Shown here: positions 50,444 to 59,053 of the stretch, piece by piece
Layout of the letters: every line of letters begins with the position of its first letter
Position numbering within the stretch: position 1 is the stretch's first letter
Origin: Clostridiales bacterium
GTDB lineage: Bacteria > Bacillota > Clostridia > Saccharofermentanales > Saccharofermentanaceae
DNA: 64,000 nucleotides
Direction: 5' to 3'
NCBI GenBank assembly: GCA_017964005.1
Contig: JAGCSR010000026.1
Coordinates: 28,551-92,550 of the forward strand
Made by a program: the position numbers and the translations under genes
The notes under the pieces: generated by a model
Databases searched by the model: none
What the model was told of the DNA's origin: nothing
What the model saw: only the letters and a program-made list of their open reading frames with translations

Positions 50444-51925
50444 ATGAGTTTAGATCTTAAGAATATCAATAAAAGACTGGTCGGGATCGCACTGACTGTC
50501 GCACTTCCGCTGTCCGGAATGACAGCAGTTATGGCGGATGAGACGGAAGATACTTCTTCATCCGAGGAGACCACGGCTGCAACATCTGCCGATCAGACAG
50601 CAGAGACGATCGATCTGTCGGGGAAGTCTTTCGAGAACATATACGGAACACAGCTTTACTCGTTCCTTAATCACAAATACACTTTCGAAGGTGAGGAAAT
50701 CCCTCTGGCGAAGTCCAACTTCTTCTTCATCAATTCTTACCTTGATCTGTGCCAGTATGCCTGGTACGGATACTATCCCATGAATTCCGAAGGTTATTTT
50801 GATCTTGCAGCGGAATTCGGAAGCGAACAATACAAGACCTACGGCGATTATTTTGTAAGCTATGCCGAGAAGACACTCGAGAATACGCTTGTCATGAATA
50901 AGCTCGCCGAAGATGAAGGACTCGTTGCAAGTTTCAACCATACTACGAAGATAAAGGATGCTCTGGACAACATTGAACAGCAGTCCAAAGCTGCCAATAT
51001 GTCCAAGGAAGATTACATCAAGCTGTATTACGGTCCGGACTGTACCGAGGAATTACTAAAGGAATCCCTTAATTGCTTCTATACAGCCGATACTTATACC
51101 CAGCATTATTGCGATAACTATCAGTATACCGATGAACAGAAGATGGCTCCCCAGATAAGGTATGCGCTGTTCCTTGCGCCCGGGCAGTCTGCCACAGAAG
51201 ATGAGAAAGCCCAGGCAGAGAAAGATGCCAAGGACCTCCTGTCCAAGGCAGACAGTCTTGATAAGCTCAAGGAACTGGGTGCGGCTGCGGTATCTGAAGG
51301 CACATCCAAGGAATCCAACGATATTACCGTCAATAAAGGAAAGACTGTCTCTGTTTTCGAGGACTGGGCATACGATGCAGCCAGGAAAGAAGGGGATATG
51401 GATATAATCTATGCTCCTGAGTACGGCTATTTTGTCGTAGGATACCTGGGCAAGGTCGAAGTTGAGGCAGAAGACCTTCAGGACATTGCCGTAGCCGAAT
51501 TGTCCAACAAGATCATGGATGATATCGATGCAGGTAAATATCAGTTCGGGACAAAGGACGCTTATGCTCCCGCTATTACGACTGTTCCCACACTGTCCCC
51601 TACACCTTCTCCGGAATCATCCGAGTCACTGCCTTCGGATCAGACTCTTCCTACGGAGAATAACGATCCTTCCTCAAGATCCGGAATGGAGTGGACTCCC
51701 ACTACTATCATCGTACTGATCCTTGTGGCAGTAGGCGGTGTTGCACTTACAGGTGCCATAATCATCATGGTAGTTCAGTTCATCCGCAAAGGCTCATCGG
51801 ATAAGCCTGCCAAGAAGAAGGAAAAGCCGGCCAAGAAGCCCCATGAGGTCAAAAAAGAGCCTAAGAAAGAACCGAAGAAGGAAGAAGCAGAGCCTGCAGG
51901 CGATAATGAAGATCCGGAGGTCTGA
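50444..51925 (+). CDS. membrane-anchored SurA/PrsA-like protein
   Basis: A 493-residue exported protein. Start at 50444 (MSLDLKNI) follows CGGAGG; a longer frame lacks a site. Signal or anchor helix VGIALTVALPLSGMTAVMA, then a Glu/Ser/Thr-rich stretch, and an alpha-helical body (SFNHTTKIKDALDNIEQQ) resembling SurA N-domains. A parvulin-like part follows (APQIRYALFLAPGQSA..., GKTVSVFEDWAYDAARKEGDM, FVVGYLGKVE). A Pro/Ser linker, a membrane helix (TIIVLILVAVGGVALTGAIIIMV) and a Lys/Pro/Glu-rich cytoplasmic tail (KKKEKPAKKPHE) close it. Probably an extracytoplasmic folding factor; isomerase activity is not assured. It is followed 2 bp later by gatC. Confidence 0.82.
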   Translation: MSLDLKNINKRLVGIALTVALPLSGMTAVMADETEDTSSSEETTAATSADQTAETIDLSGKSFENIYGTQLYSFLNHKYTFEGEEIPLAKSNFFFINSYLDLCQYAWYGYYPMNSEGYFDLAAEFGSEQYKTYGDYFVSYAEKTLENTLVMNKLAEDEGLVASFNHTTKIKDALDNIEQQSKAANMSKEDYIKLYYGPDCTEELLKESLNCFYTADTYTQHYCDNYQYTDEQKMAPQIRYALFLAPGQSATEDEKAQAEKDAKDLLSKADSLDKLKELGAAAVSEGTSKESNDITVNKGKTVSVFEDWAYDAARKEGDMDIIYAPEYGYFVVGYLGKVEVEAEDLQDIAVAELSNKIMDDIDAGKYQFGTKDAYAPAITTVPTLSPTPSPESSESLPSDQTLPTENNDPSSRSGMEWTPTTIIVLILVAVGGVALTGAIIIMVVQFIRKGSSDKPAKKKEKPAKKPHEVKKEPKKEPKKEEAEPAGDNEDPEV

Positions 51926-51927
51926 TA

Positions 51928-52215
51928 ATGGAGATCACAGCTGATCTGGTCAGTTATCTTGAGAAACTCGGGCGTATAAAGCTTACTCCCGAAGAGGAGA
52001 TACGGACCCAGAAAGAACTCGGCAGCATATTGGCTTATATCGATAAGCTGGGCGAACTCGACACGGAAGGTGTCGAACCGTTGAGCCATGCTTTCGGAAG
52101 GACGAATGTTACCAGGGAAGATGTCGTAACGAATGGCGATATGCAGGATCTTATCCTGTCTAACGCGAAAGAGAGCAAGGATGGAGCTATCCTTGTTCCC
52201 AAGACTGTGGAGTGA
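51928..52215 (+). CDS. gatC: aspartyl/glutamyl-tRNA amidotransferase subunit C
   Basis: A 95-residue GatC, the small subunit that stabilises GatAB. The pattern LEKLGRIKLTPEEEIRTQKELGSILAYIDKLGELDTEGVEPLSH is typical; it wraps the A-B interface. GGAGG upstream. With gatA and gatB it forms the complex that converts Glu-tRNA(Gln) (and/or Asp-tRNA(Asn)) to the amide form. Confidence 0.93.
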   Translation: MEITADLVSYLEKLGRIKLTPEEEIRTQKELGSILAYIDKLGELDTEGVEPLSHAFGRTNVTREDVVTNGDMQDLILSNAKESKDGAILVPKTVE

Positions 52216-52219
52216 CGAT

Positions 52220-53677
52220 ATGGCTGATATGATCAACAATGAAGAAATCCTGAGAACGGATGCCCTGACTCTGGGCAAGAAGATAAAGGCCGGAGAACTT
52301 ACTTCGGTTCAGGTAACGTCCGCGTTTATCGATGCGATCCGCGCTGAAGACGGCAAATACAATTCATTCATAACCGTATCTGATGATGCTTTGGACGAGG
52401 CTGCCGCGATTGATGAGAAGATCAAGGCCGGAGAACTTACCGGTTCCCTGGCAGGTGTTCCGGTAGCGATCAAAGACAATATCTGCACAAAGGGAATGCT
52501 TACTTCCTGTGCATCCAGGATGCTCAGCAATTTCATTCCACCCTATGATGCCACGGTTATCCGCAAGATCCGGGAAGAGGGCATGGTCATATTGGGCAAG
52601 ACCAATATGGATGAGTTTGCCATGGGATCTACAACAGAGACATCCTTCTACGGGCCTACGGTCAACCCCCGTGGCGAGAACAGAGTACCCGGAGGTTCCT
52701 CCGGCGGATCTGCCGCCTGTGTGGCAGCTGATCTTGCGCCTGTCGCATTGGGTTCCGATACCGGAGGATCCATCAGACAGCCTGCTTCATTCTGCGGTGT
52801 TACCGGACTTAAGCCTACATACGGAACCGTATCAAGATACGGGCTCGTGGCATTTGCTTCGTCCCTCGATCAGATCGGACCTATAGGAAAGACCGCTGTC
52901 GATTGTGCCGCATTGTTCAACATCATAAGCGGTATCGACGAGCGTGATCAGTCTTCTGCGGAGTCTTCCAAGATCGATGTGGATGCGGTAAGTTCTTTCG
53001 ACGTCAAAGGAAAGAAGATAGGAATACCGAAGGAATATATCGGTGAAGGTATCGATGAGGATGTTAAGGCCCGTGTCATGGAAGCCGTCAAATACTTCGA
53101 AGACAATGGAGCAACCGTCGAGACATTTGAGATGCCGATAATCGAATATGCTATCCCCACATATTACATAATCGCCTGCGCCGAGGCCTGTTCGAACCTG
53201 TCAAGATATGACGGTGTCAAGTACGGATACAGCCCCGACGGAGTTGAGGATCTCATGGATCTTTATATCAGATCCAGGAGTGAAGGATTCGGAATGGAGG
53301 TCAAGAGAAGGATCATGCTCGGCAACTTCGTTCTGTCTTCCGGATACTATGATGCTTACTACAACAAGGCTTTGCAGGCTAAGGCGCTCATTAAGAAAGC
53401 CTTTGATGAGGCTTTCGGCAAGTATGATGTCGTTATAGGCCCCGTTGCGCCCACGACTGCGCTTAAGGCAGGGGAGAGCCTGTCGGATCCTCTGAAGATG
53501 TATCTTGGTGATATCTGCACCGTTCTCATCAATATCGTGGGTCTTCCTGCGGTGTCGGTTCCCTGCGGCAATGACCGTGAGGGAATGCCTGTCGGAATGC
53601 AGATCATCGGAAAGCATTTCGATGAGCAGACTATACTGGGATTTGCCGCAAGCTTCCAGAAAGGAGGCAGATCATGA
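52220..53677 (+). CDS. gatA: Glu-tRNA(Gln)/Asp-tRNA(Asn) amidotransferase subunit A
   Basis: A 485-residue amidase-signature enzyme supplying ammonia from glutamine to GatB. The Ser-cisSer-Lys triad is visible: Lys in VAIKDNICTKG, cis-Ser in PGGSSGGSAA, nucleophile Ser in SDTGGSIRQPASFCG. The start at 52220 (MADMINNEE) follows GTGGAG; upstream frame overlaps gatC and is not used. Its stop overlaps the gatB start (ATGA). Confidence 0.96.
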   Translation: MADMINNEEILRTDALTLGKKIKAGELTSVQVTSAFIDAIRAEDGKYNSFITVSDDALDEAAAIDEKIKAGELTGSLAGVPVAIKDNICTKGMLTSCASRMLSNFIPPYDATVIRKIREEGMVILGKTNMDEFAMGSTTETSFYGPTVNPRGENRVPGGSSGGSAACVAADLAPVALGSDTGGSIRQPASFCGVTGLKPTYGTVSRYGLVAFASSLDQIGPIGKTAVDCAALFNIISGIDERDQSSAESSKIDVDAVSSFDVKGKKIGIPKEYIGEGIDEDVKARVMEAVKYFEDNGATVETFEMPIIEYAIPTYYIIACAEACSNLSRYDGVKYGYSPDGVEDLMDLYIRSRSEGFGMEVKRRIMLGNFVLSSGYYDAYYNKALQAKALIKKAFDEAFGKYDVVIGPVAPTTALKAGESLSDPLKMYLGDICTVLINIVGLPAVSVPCGNDREGMPVGMQIIGKHFDEQTILGFAASFQKGGRS

Positions 53678-55113
53678 CAGATTATGAGATGGTAATAGGT
53701 CTTGAGGTTCACTGCGAACTCTCAACGGAATCCAAGATATTCTGCTCGTGTTCGACCAAGTTCGGAGGAGCTCCAAATACACATGTATGTGAAGTATGTT
53801 CGGGTATGCCCGGAACATTACCTACCCTGAATAAGAAGGTAGTGGAATTTGCGGTCAAGACCGGTCTTGCATTGAATTGTGACATAACCCGCAATAACAA
53901 GTTCGACCGTAAGAATTATTTCTACCCGGATCTTCCCAAGGCATATCAGATCTCCCAGCTCTATTATCCGATCTGCCGCAACGGTCATGTTGACATCAAG
54001 ACCGATGCAGGATCCAAGAGCATCGGGATCCATGAGATCCATATGGAAGAAGATGCCGGCAAGCTCGTTCACGATCCTCTTACCGGAAAGACCATGGTCG
54101 ACTTCAACAGATGCGGCGTCCCGCTCCTGGAGATCGTCTCCGAGCCTGACTTCAGATCTGCCGACGAAGTCATCGCATACCTTACGAAGCTTCGCGACAC
54201 CATGCAGTATCTGGGCGTATCCGACTGCAAGATGCAGGAAGGATCCATGAGAGCTGATGTCAACCTGTCAGTAAGACCCCGCGGCACTTCCGAGTTCGGA
54301 ACGCGTACCGAGATGAAGAACATCGCTTCCTTCAAGGCTATTGCCAGGGCTATCGATTACGAATACGACAGACAGGTCGATCTTATCGAAGGCGGCGGCA
54401 AGGTCGTTCAGGAGACCCGCCGCTGGGATGATGAGAGAGAATTTACTTATGCCATGAGATCCAAAGAGGATGCTCAGGACTATAAGTATTTCCCGGATCC
54501 CGACCTTATGCCGGTATCCATAAGCGAAGAATATCTGGCCGAGATCGCAAAGTCTTTGCCGGAGTTTGCCGATCAGAAGAAGAAACGCTATGTGGAAGAG
54601 CTGGGCCTGCCGGAATACGATGCCGAGATCATCACCGGATCCACGGCTCTGGTCAAGCTTTTCGAGAAGACATGTGATGCAACGAACGCTCCCAAGGATG
54701 CTTCCAACTGGATCATGACGGATGTGCTGAAGCTCTGCAGTCAGGAGCATATTACTCCCGAAGACATGACATTCAATCCCGATTCTCTCGGCGTTATCAT
54801 CAATATGGTCAACGAGGGCAAGATCAACCGTAAGGTCGGAAGGGATGTCCTGGAGAAGGTATTCTGCGAGGATGTGGATCCCGCCGTCTATATCAAGGAT
54901 AACAACCTGGCTCAAGTATCCGATACTTCAGCGATAGAGCCTGTTATAAGAGAAGTCCTTGCCAATAACGACAAGGCCGTATCCGAGTACTTGGGCGGTG
55001 TCGAGAAGAGCTTCGGGTTCCTTGTAGGACAGTCCATGAGAGCTTTGGGCGGCAAGGCCGATCCTCAGGCGGTAAGACAGATCTTAAAGGATGTCCTCGA
55101 CAGCATGAGATAA
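53674..55113 (+). CDS. gatB: Glu-tRNA(Gln)/Asp-tRNA(Asn) amidotransferase subunit B
   Basis: A 479-residue GatB, which phosphorylates and amidates the tRNA-bound acidic residue. Present are MVIGLEVHCELST, the zinc-type Cys pairs (CSCSTKFG, HVCEVCSGMPGTLP), HMEEDAGKLVHD-type IHMEEDAGKLVHDP, DFNRCGVPLLEIVSEPD, and the C-terminal GatB/YqeY tail (FGFLVGQSMRALGGKADPQAV). It starts inside the gatA stop. Presence of GatCAB implies no dedicated GlnRS in the expected clostridial manner; this is inference from the pathway. Confidence 0.97.
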   Translation: MTDYEMVIGLEVHCELSTESKIFCSCSTKFGGAPNTHVCEVCSGMPGTLPTLNKKVVEFAVKTGLALNCDITRNNKFDRKNYFYPDLPKAYQISQLYYPICRNGHVDIKTDAGSKSIGIHEIHMEEDAGKLVHDPLTGKTMVDFNRCGVPLLEIVSEPDFRSADEVIAYLTKLRDTMQYLGVSDCKMQEGSMRADVNLSVRPRGTSEFGTRTEMKNIASFKAIARAIDYEYDRQVDLIEGGGKVVQETRRWDDEREFTYAMRSKEDAQDYKYFPDPDLMPVSISEEYLAEIAKSLPEFADQKKKRYVEELGLPEYDAEIITGSTALVKLFEKTCDATNAPKDASNWIMTDVLKLCSQEHITPEDMTFNPDSLGVIINMVNEGKINRKVGRDVLEKVFCEDVDPAVYIKDNNLAQVSDTSAIEPVIREVLANNDKAVSEYLGGVEKSFGFLVGQSMRALGGKADPQAVRQILKDVLDSMR

Positions 55114-55123
55114 GATCACATAT

Positions 55124-56455
55124 ATGGATATTGCGATAAAGATAATCGTTGTTCTGTTATTGATATTGGTCAACGCGTTCTTCTCCGGGACGGAGATGGC
55201 CGTGATAAGCCTGTCCGATATCAAGGAAAGAAAACTCGCCGAAGAAGGCAATAAGAAAGCTAAGAAGGTCTTAAAATTCATTGATGACCAGCCCACGTTC
55301 CTGTCGGCCATTCAGGTCGGAGTGACCCTGGCAGGATTCCTTGCTTCGGCTTTCGCGTCTGAAGGTATTGCAACAAGGATCACTTCAGCCATCGATCCTG
55401 CGGGAGTGCATGCCTGGATGGCTCCGCTTTGGACAGTAGTTATTACTATAGTGCTTTCTTATATTACATTAGTCGCAGGAGAACTGGTGCCCAAGAGGAT
55501 CGCCACAAGGAATCCCGAGAAGTGGGCATACCGCGCGGCAGGTCCTTTGCTGTTCTTCATGAAGGCAACAAGACCCTTCGTGTTGTTCCTGACAGCTTCT
55601 TCCAACCTTGTACTGCGCCTGTTCGGGATAAGCCCCGAGGATAAGAACAAGGCCGTTACGGAAGAAGAGATAATGATGATGGTCGACGCGGGTTCCGAGG
55701 CAGGATCCATCGAAGACTCCGAGAAGGAGATGATCGAGAATATCTTCGAATTCAATGATACCGAAGTATCCGAGATCATGACCCACAGGAAGAAGATCGT
55801 ATCCCTTCCCATAGAATCGACATATGAAGAGGTCATGGAAGTCGCCATCAAGGAGAGACATACCAGGATCCCCGTGTATCGCGGCACCATCGACGATATC
55901 GTCGGGATCCTCCATATCAAGGACCTTCTCGGTGTCAAAGAACCGGCCCGTCCCAAAAGATTTGACCTGCGGAAGCTGATAAGAGAGCCGCTGGTCGTTC
56001 ATGAGACCCGCAAGATATCCTCGCTTTTTGCAGAGATGAGAACATCCGGAATGCAGATGGCGATAATCATCGACGAATACGGCGGAACAATGGGAATATG
56101 CACCCTCGAAGATATAATCGAAGAGATCGTCGGCAATATAACCGATGAGTTCGACGTGGATGAAGAGCAGCAGTCCTTAAAGCTTTCCAACGGTGACTAT
56201 ATAGTCGCAGGGGACATGTCTCTGTCTGATCTTGAAGATATCCTGGGCATCAAGTTCGATGAAGAAGAATACGATACCATGGCAGGACTCGTCCTGCATA
56301 TCCTGGACCGTATCCCCGCTGAAGACGAGAAACCCGAGGCAGTATATAAGAATCTTAAGATAAAGGTCCTTCATGTTCAGGATAAATGGATATCCAAAGT
56401 CCTGATACATGTACTTCCCGTATCGGATGAGCAGGCGGAAGACGAAGATGAGTGA
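55124..56455 (+). CDS. CNNM/CorC-type transporter-associated protein (DUF21-CBS-CorC)
   Basis: A 443-residue membrane protein. DUF21 domain with four hydrophobic segments (MDIAIKIIVVLLLILVNAFFSGTEMAVI, VGVTLAGFLASAFASEG, WTVVITIVLSYITLVAGELV, ATRPFVLFLTASSNLVL); then a CBS pair (MTHRKKIVSLPIE, IDEYGGTMGICTLEDIIEEIVGNI) and a C-terminal CorC/HlyC domain (YIVAGDMSLSDLEDILG). The FSGTEMA and GELVPKR motifs mark the family, which acts in magnesium or cobalt handling. No strong ribosome site; the HAD gene downstream overlaps its stop by 8 bp. Confidence 0.9.
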   Translation: MDIAIKIIVVLLLILVNAFFSGTEMAVISLSDIKERKLAEEGNKKAKKVLKFIDDQPTFLSAIQVGVTLAGFLASAFASEGIATRITSAIDPAGVHAWMAPLWTVVITIVLSYITLVAGELVPKRIATRNPEKWAYRAAGPLLFFMKATRPFVLFLTASSNLVLRLFGISPEDKNKAVTEEEIMMMVDAGSEAGSIEDSEKEMIENIFEFNDTEVSEIMTHRKKIVSLPIESTYEEVMEVAIKERHTRIPVYRGTIDDIVGILHIKDLLGVKEPARPKRFDLRKLIREPLVVHETRKISSLFAEMRTSGMQMAIIIDEYGGTMGICTLEDIIEEIVGNITDEFDVDEEQQSLKLSNGDYIVAGDMSLSDLEDILGIKFDEEEYDTMAGLVLHILDRIPAEDEKPEAVYKNLKIKVLHVQDKWISKVLIHVLPVSDEQAEDEDE

Positions 56456-57122
56456 TCTTCTTTACGACTGTATCCTGTATGATCTGGACGGGACCCTTAC
56501 CGACTCCATTCCGCTTATAATGGATTCCTTCAGATATGCCTATGCCGCTTTTCCGGGATTACCTCCCAGGTCTGAAGACGATCTCATGAGTTATATCGGT
56601 AAGCCCCTGGAGACTTCATTCGCGGTACATGATGAAGAGACGGCCAAGATTCTTTTGGACAGATATCTGGACTATAACCATGAGAAACTCCACGAAGGCA
56701 TATTGGAATTGTTCGACGGGATCCTGGAGTCTGTCAGGAAGATCTCCGATGCCGGGGTCAAGCAGGGGATCGTGACGGCCAAGAGGGAGTATGCCGCCAT
56801 GATCACCATAGGCAAGACCGGGCTTTCCGAAGTAATGGACGGGTATGTTTTCGGAGATGACGGGTGTCCTGCAAAACCTGCGGGCGACCCGGTGATATTA
56901 GGCGCTTCAAAACTTGGTATATCCGATATGTCCCGTGTCCTTTATGTGGGAGACGCGCTTCCCGATATCGAGTGCGCCCGAAATGCAGGCTGTGACTTCG
57001 CTTTCGTCAGGTGGTCCAAGATGCCGAAGGCCGAGCAGGACCTGATATTGAGCATGGAACCCGAGATAATAGCAGATTCTCCAAAAGACCTTTCTTGCAT
57101 TATCCGCGACAGCGAATTATAA
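56448..57122 (+). CDS. HAD-superfamily phosphatase (phosphoglycolate phosphatase-like)
   Basis: A 224-residue HAD hydrolase. Start at 56448 (MSDLLYD) overlaps the end of the CNNM-type gene and uses GGAAGA within it. Motif I YDLDGTLTDS, motif II VTAKRE, Lys motif AKPAGDP, motif IV YVGDALPDIECARNAG. It resembles the HAD gene at 41.2 kb in type, not closely in sequence. Likely a house-cleaning phosphatase; substrate unknown. Confidence 0.9.
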   Translation: MSDLLYDCILYDLDGTLTDSIPLIMDSFRYAYAAFPGLPPRSEDDLMSYIGKPLETSFAVHDEETAKILLDRYLDYNHEKLHEGILELFDGILESVRKISDAGVKQGIVTAKREYAAMITIGKTGLSEVMDGYVFGDDGCPAKPAGDPVILGASKLGISDMSRVLYVGDALPDIECARNAGCDFAFVRWSKMPKAEQDLILSMEPEIIADSPKDLSCIIRDSEL

Positions 57123-57156
57123 TAAACAATGCTTTTTTATCGGGAGTGGGGTCATT

Positions 57157-57219
57157 ATGACCTCGCAAGAGGGGTAAATGGCAATAAAATACTTTGATAA
57201 GGCGGGTTTTGTCTCATGA
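57157..57219 (+). other. two tiny consecutive leader ORFs
   Basis: ATG 57157-57177 encodes MTSQEG and ends in TAA directly before the ATG of a second frame, 57178-57219 (MAIKYFDKAGFVS), whose TGA overlaps the main ATG at 57216 (ATGA). GAGGGG within the first serves the second. A perfect dyad GGTCATTATGACC covers the first start (57150-57162). Together they look like a coupled translational relay to the SurA-like gene. Confidence 0.4.
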
Positions 57220-58799
57220 GCAGATCTGACGGCAATAAGCGTAAAAAGAACAGATCGGGTAATGCCAATGTTGTTAAGATCATCGTTGCGGTGGTCCTTA
57301 TCCTGGCAGTGGCAGGGTATGCTATATATGTTACGGGTGCTATTCCCCGTGTTCTTAACGGTGTAACCATAACCGAGACTATGCAGGACGGTACGAAGAA
57401 GACTGTCGGCAGAGCATCGGTACTCGAGACCAACTATCACTTCTCCCAGTTGTTTAATCAGTATTATATGTACGGTCAGGTAGACAGGAATTCTCTTGAT
57501 ACCGTAAAAGATGAGGAGACCGGCACAACATGGAGAGATACCATTGTCAATGAAGCAGCTGAAGAGGTAATGAATCAGGTACTCATCAATAATGATGCCA
57601 AGGCTAACGGATTCACCGAGTTCTCCCAGGCAGACAGAGCAGCTTCCATGGAGGCAGACTCTCTGAACGATACGGCTAAGGCCAGCAACTACGGTTCCGC
57701 TTCGGCTTACCTTACGGCAGCATACGGTTCCGGAATGAGCCTTCGTGCATATAAATCATACATGGCTAAGGAGATCCTGTCGGAAGAGTATCAGCAGTAT
57801 CTGTCACAGTTCACTCTTTTCCCTTCCAACGATGAGGTCAAGGCTAAGTACGACGAGAAGCCGGAAGATTACCAGATGGCTGACTTCAACTTCTATTTCT
57901 TCTCTGCCGAGACTGATGATGACGGCAAGGCCAAGGATCTTGACAAGACCAAAGAGGAGGCTCAGAAGGTTGCGGATGCGGCAAAGGATTCCGATTCGTT
58001 CACTCAGGCTGTAATCGACATCCTTAAGGAGAGGAAGGAAGATTCTTATGCCGAGGCTCTCGAGTCCGGTGAGGATACGACATACCATGAGGGCATGTCT
58101 TCCAGCTACCTGTCTTCCCTCAACCCGAAGCTGACCGAGTACCTCTTCAAGTCCGAGAATGTGGGCAAGACTTCTATCATCGAGGCAGACAACGGTACCT
58201 ACGCTGTACTGCTCGATGCTCTCTATCAGGATGATACGGCTACAGTATCTTACAGAACACTTACTCTCAATGTTGACGCTCCCAAGGATGCAACTGACGA
58301 GCAGCTTGCAAAGGCTGCTGCCGATGTTGAGGCCAAGGCTAACGCCCTTATCGGTAACGGAAGGCTTTCCAACTTCGAGTTCTTTAACCTTGTTAAAGCT
58401 AACACCGATGTTACTTCCGAGATCATCAACGGCGGTTATGTAGGCAACGGTGTCATCACGAACTTTATCCCCGAGACTGAAGAAGATGAGGAGATGCCTG
58501 AGGATGAGGATGCTGAGCATGACACATCCGATACCGCAACAGAGGTTGATGAGGCTAAGCAGGCTGTTGGAACATGGATGTTCGATACTGCAAGACAGGA
58601 AGGCGATACATTCGTATCCGTATCTTCCGACAAGAAGACGGTAGTCATCTACTTCTTCGTTGACAATATCCCCGGATGGGCTGCAACCGCAAGAGCATCT
58701 CTCACTTCTGACAGAAACGATCAGTGGTACGAGGATCTCAAGGCAAATTCTCCCGCTTACGTCGTTAATGCAGGCTGGGTCAAGACATTCGCATATTGA
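57216..58799 (+). CDS. SurA/PrsA-like membrane protein with parvulin-type repeats
   Basis: A 527-residue protein anchored by an N-terminal helix (VVKIIVAVVLILAVAGYAIYV) behind a basic cytoplasmic stretch (KRKKNRSGN). The SurA-type helical domain covers about residues 60-215 (HFSQLFNQYYMYGQVDRNS, NEAAEEVMNQVLIN), followed by two parvulin-like segments (from about 215 and about 350) and an acidic loop EDEEMPEDEDAEHD. The usual catalytic residues of parvulins cannot be assigned with confidence. It resembles the other SurA-like gene in plan, but that one carries its helix at the C-terminus. An ACTTTGAT half-site (57191-57198), as in the FabT-like box, occurs upstream. Confidence 0.83.
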   Translation: MSRSDGNKRKKNRSGNANVVKIIVAVVLILAVAGYAIYVTGAIPRVLNGVTITETMQDGTKKTVGRASVLETNYHFSQLFNQYYMYGQVDRNSLDTVKDEETGTTWRDTIVNEAAEEVMNQVLINNDAKANGFTEFSQADRAASMEADSLNDTAKASNYGSASAYLTAAYGSGMSLRAYKSYMAKEILSEEYQQYLSQFTLFPSNDEVKAKYDEKPEDYQMADFNFYFFSAETDDDGKAKDLDKTKEEAQKVADAAKDSDSFTQAVIDILKERKEDSYAEALESGEDTTYHEGMSSSYLSSLNPKLTEYLFKSENVGKTSIIEADNGTYAVLLDALYQDDTATVSYRTLTLNVDAPKDATDEQLAKAAADVEAKANALIGNGRLSNFEFFNLVKANTDVTSEIINGGYVGNGVITNFIPETEEDEEMPEDEDAEHDTSDTATEVDEAKQAVGTWMFDTARQEGDTFVSVSSDKKTVVIYFFVDNIPGWAATARASLTSDRNDQWYEDLKANSPAYVVNAGWVKTFAY

Positions 58800-58822
58800 T
58801 AAGATATAACAAATGAACCGAG

Positions 58823-58852
58823 ATCGCCGGTGACCGCGAGGTTGCCGGCGAT
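58823..58852 (+). terminator. probable terminator between the SurA-like gene and rpoB
   Basis: ATCGCCGG (58823-58830) pairs with CCGGCGAT (58845-58852), with ACC/GGT adding an inner helix. The downstream run TTTACTGTTTT is only moderately T-rich. Confidence 0.6.
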
Positions 58853-58874
58853 TTACTGTTTTAGAAAAAAACTC

Positions 58875-58903
58875 TTTACATATTTGACAAACTGGTGTAT
58901 TAT
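58875..58903 (+). promoter_or_regulatory. promoter of rpoB
   Basis: -35 TTTACA (58875-58880), 17-nt spacer, -10 TATTAT (58898-58903). A TTGACA lies at 58884-58889 but has no -10 at the right distance. The leader to the rpoB ATG is about 145 nt and contains a small hairpin TAGGG-N8-CCCTA. Confidence 0.6.
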
Positions 58904-59053
58904 TTTGTACTGCGTCTATTTGGGTAGGGGTACTATGCCCTATTCACTTGACGAAATGGTACTTTTATGGTAATTATAACGGCTTTCCGTTATCCCTGAA
59001 GTGCCGCGGTAATGTACGGAACACAACGTTTTTAAGAGAGGTGATTCTACACA

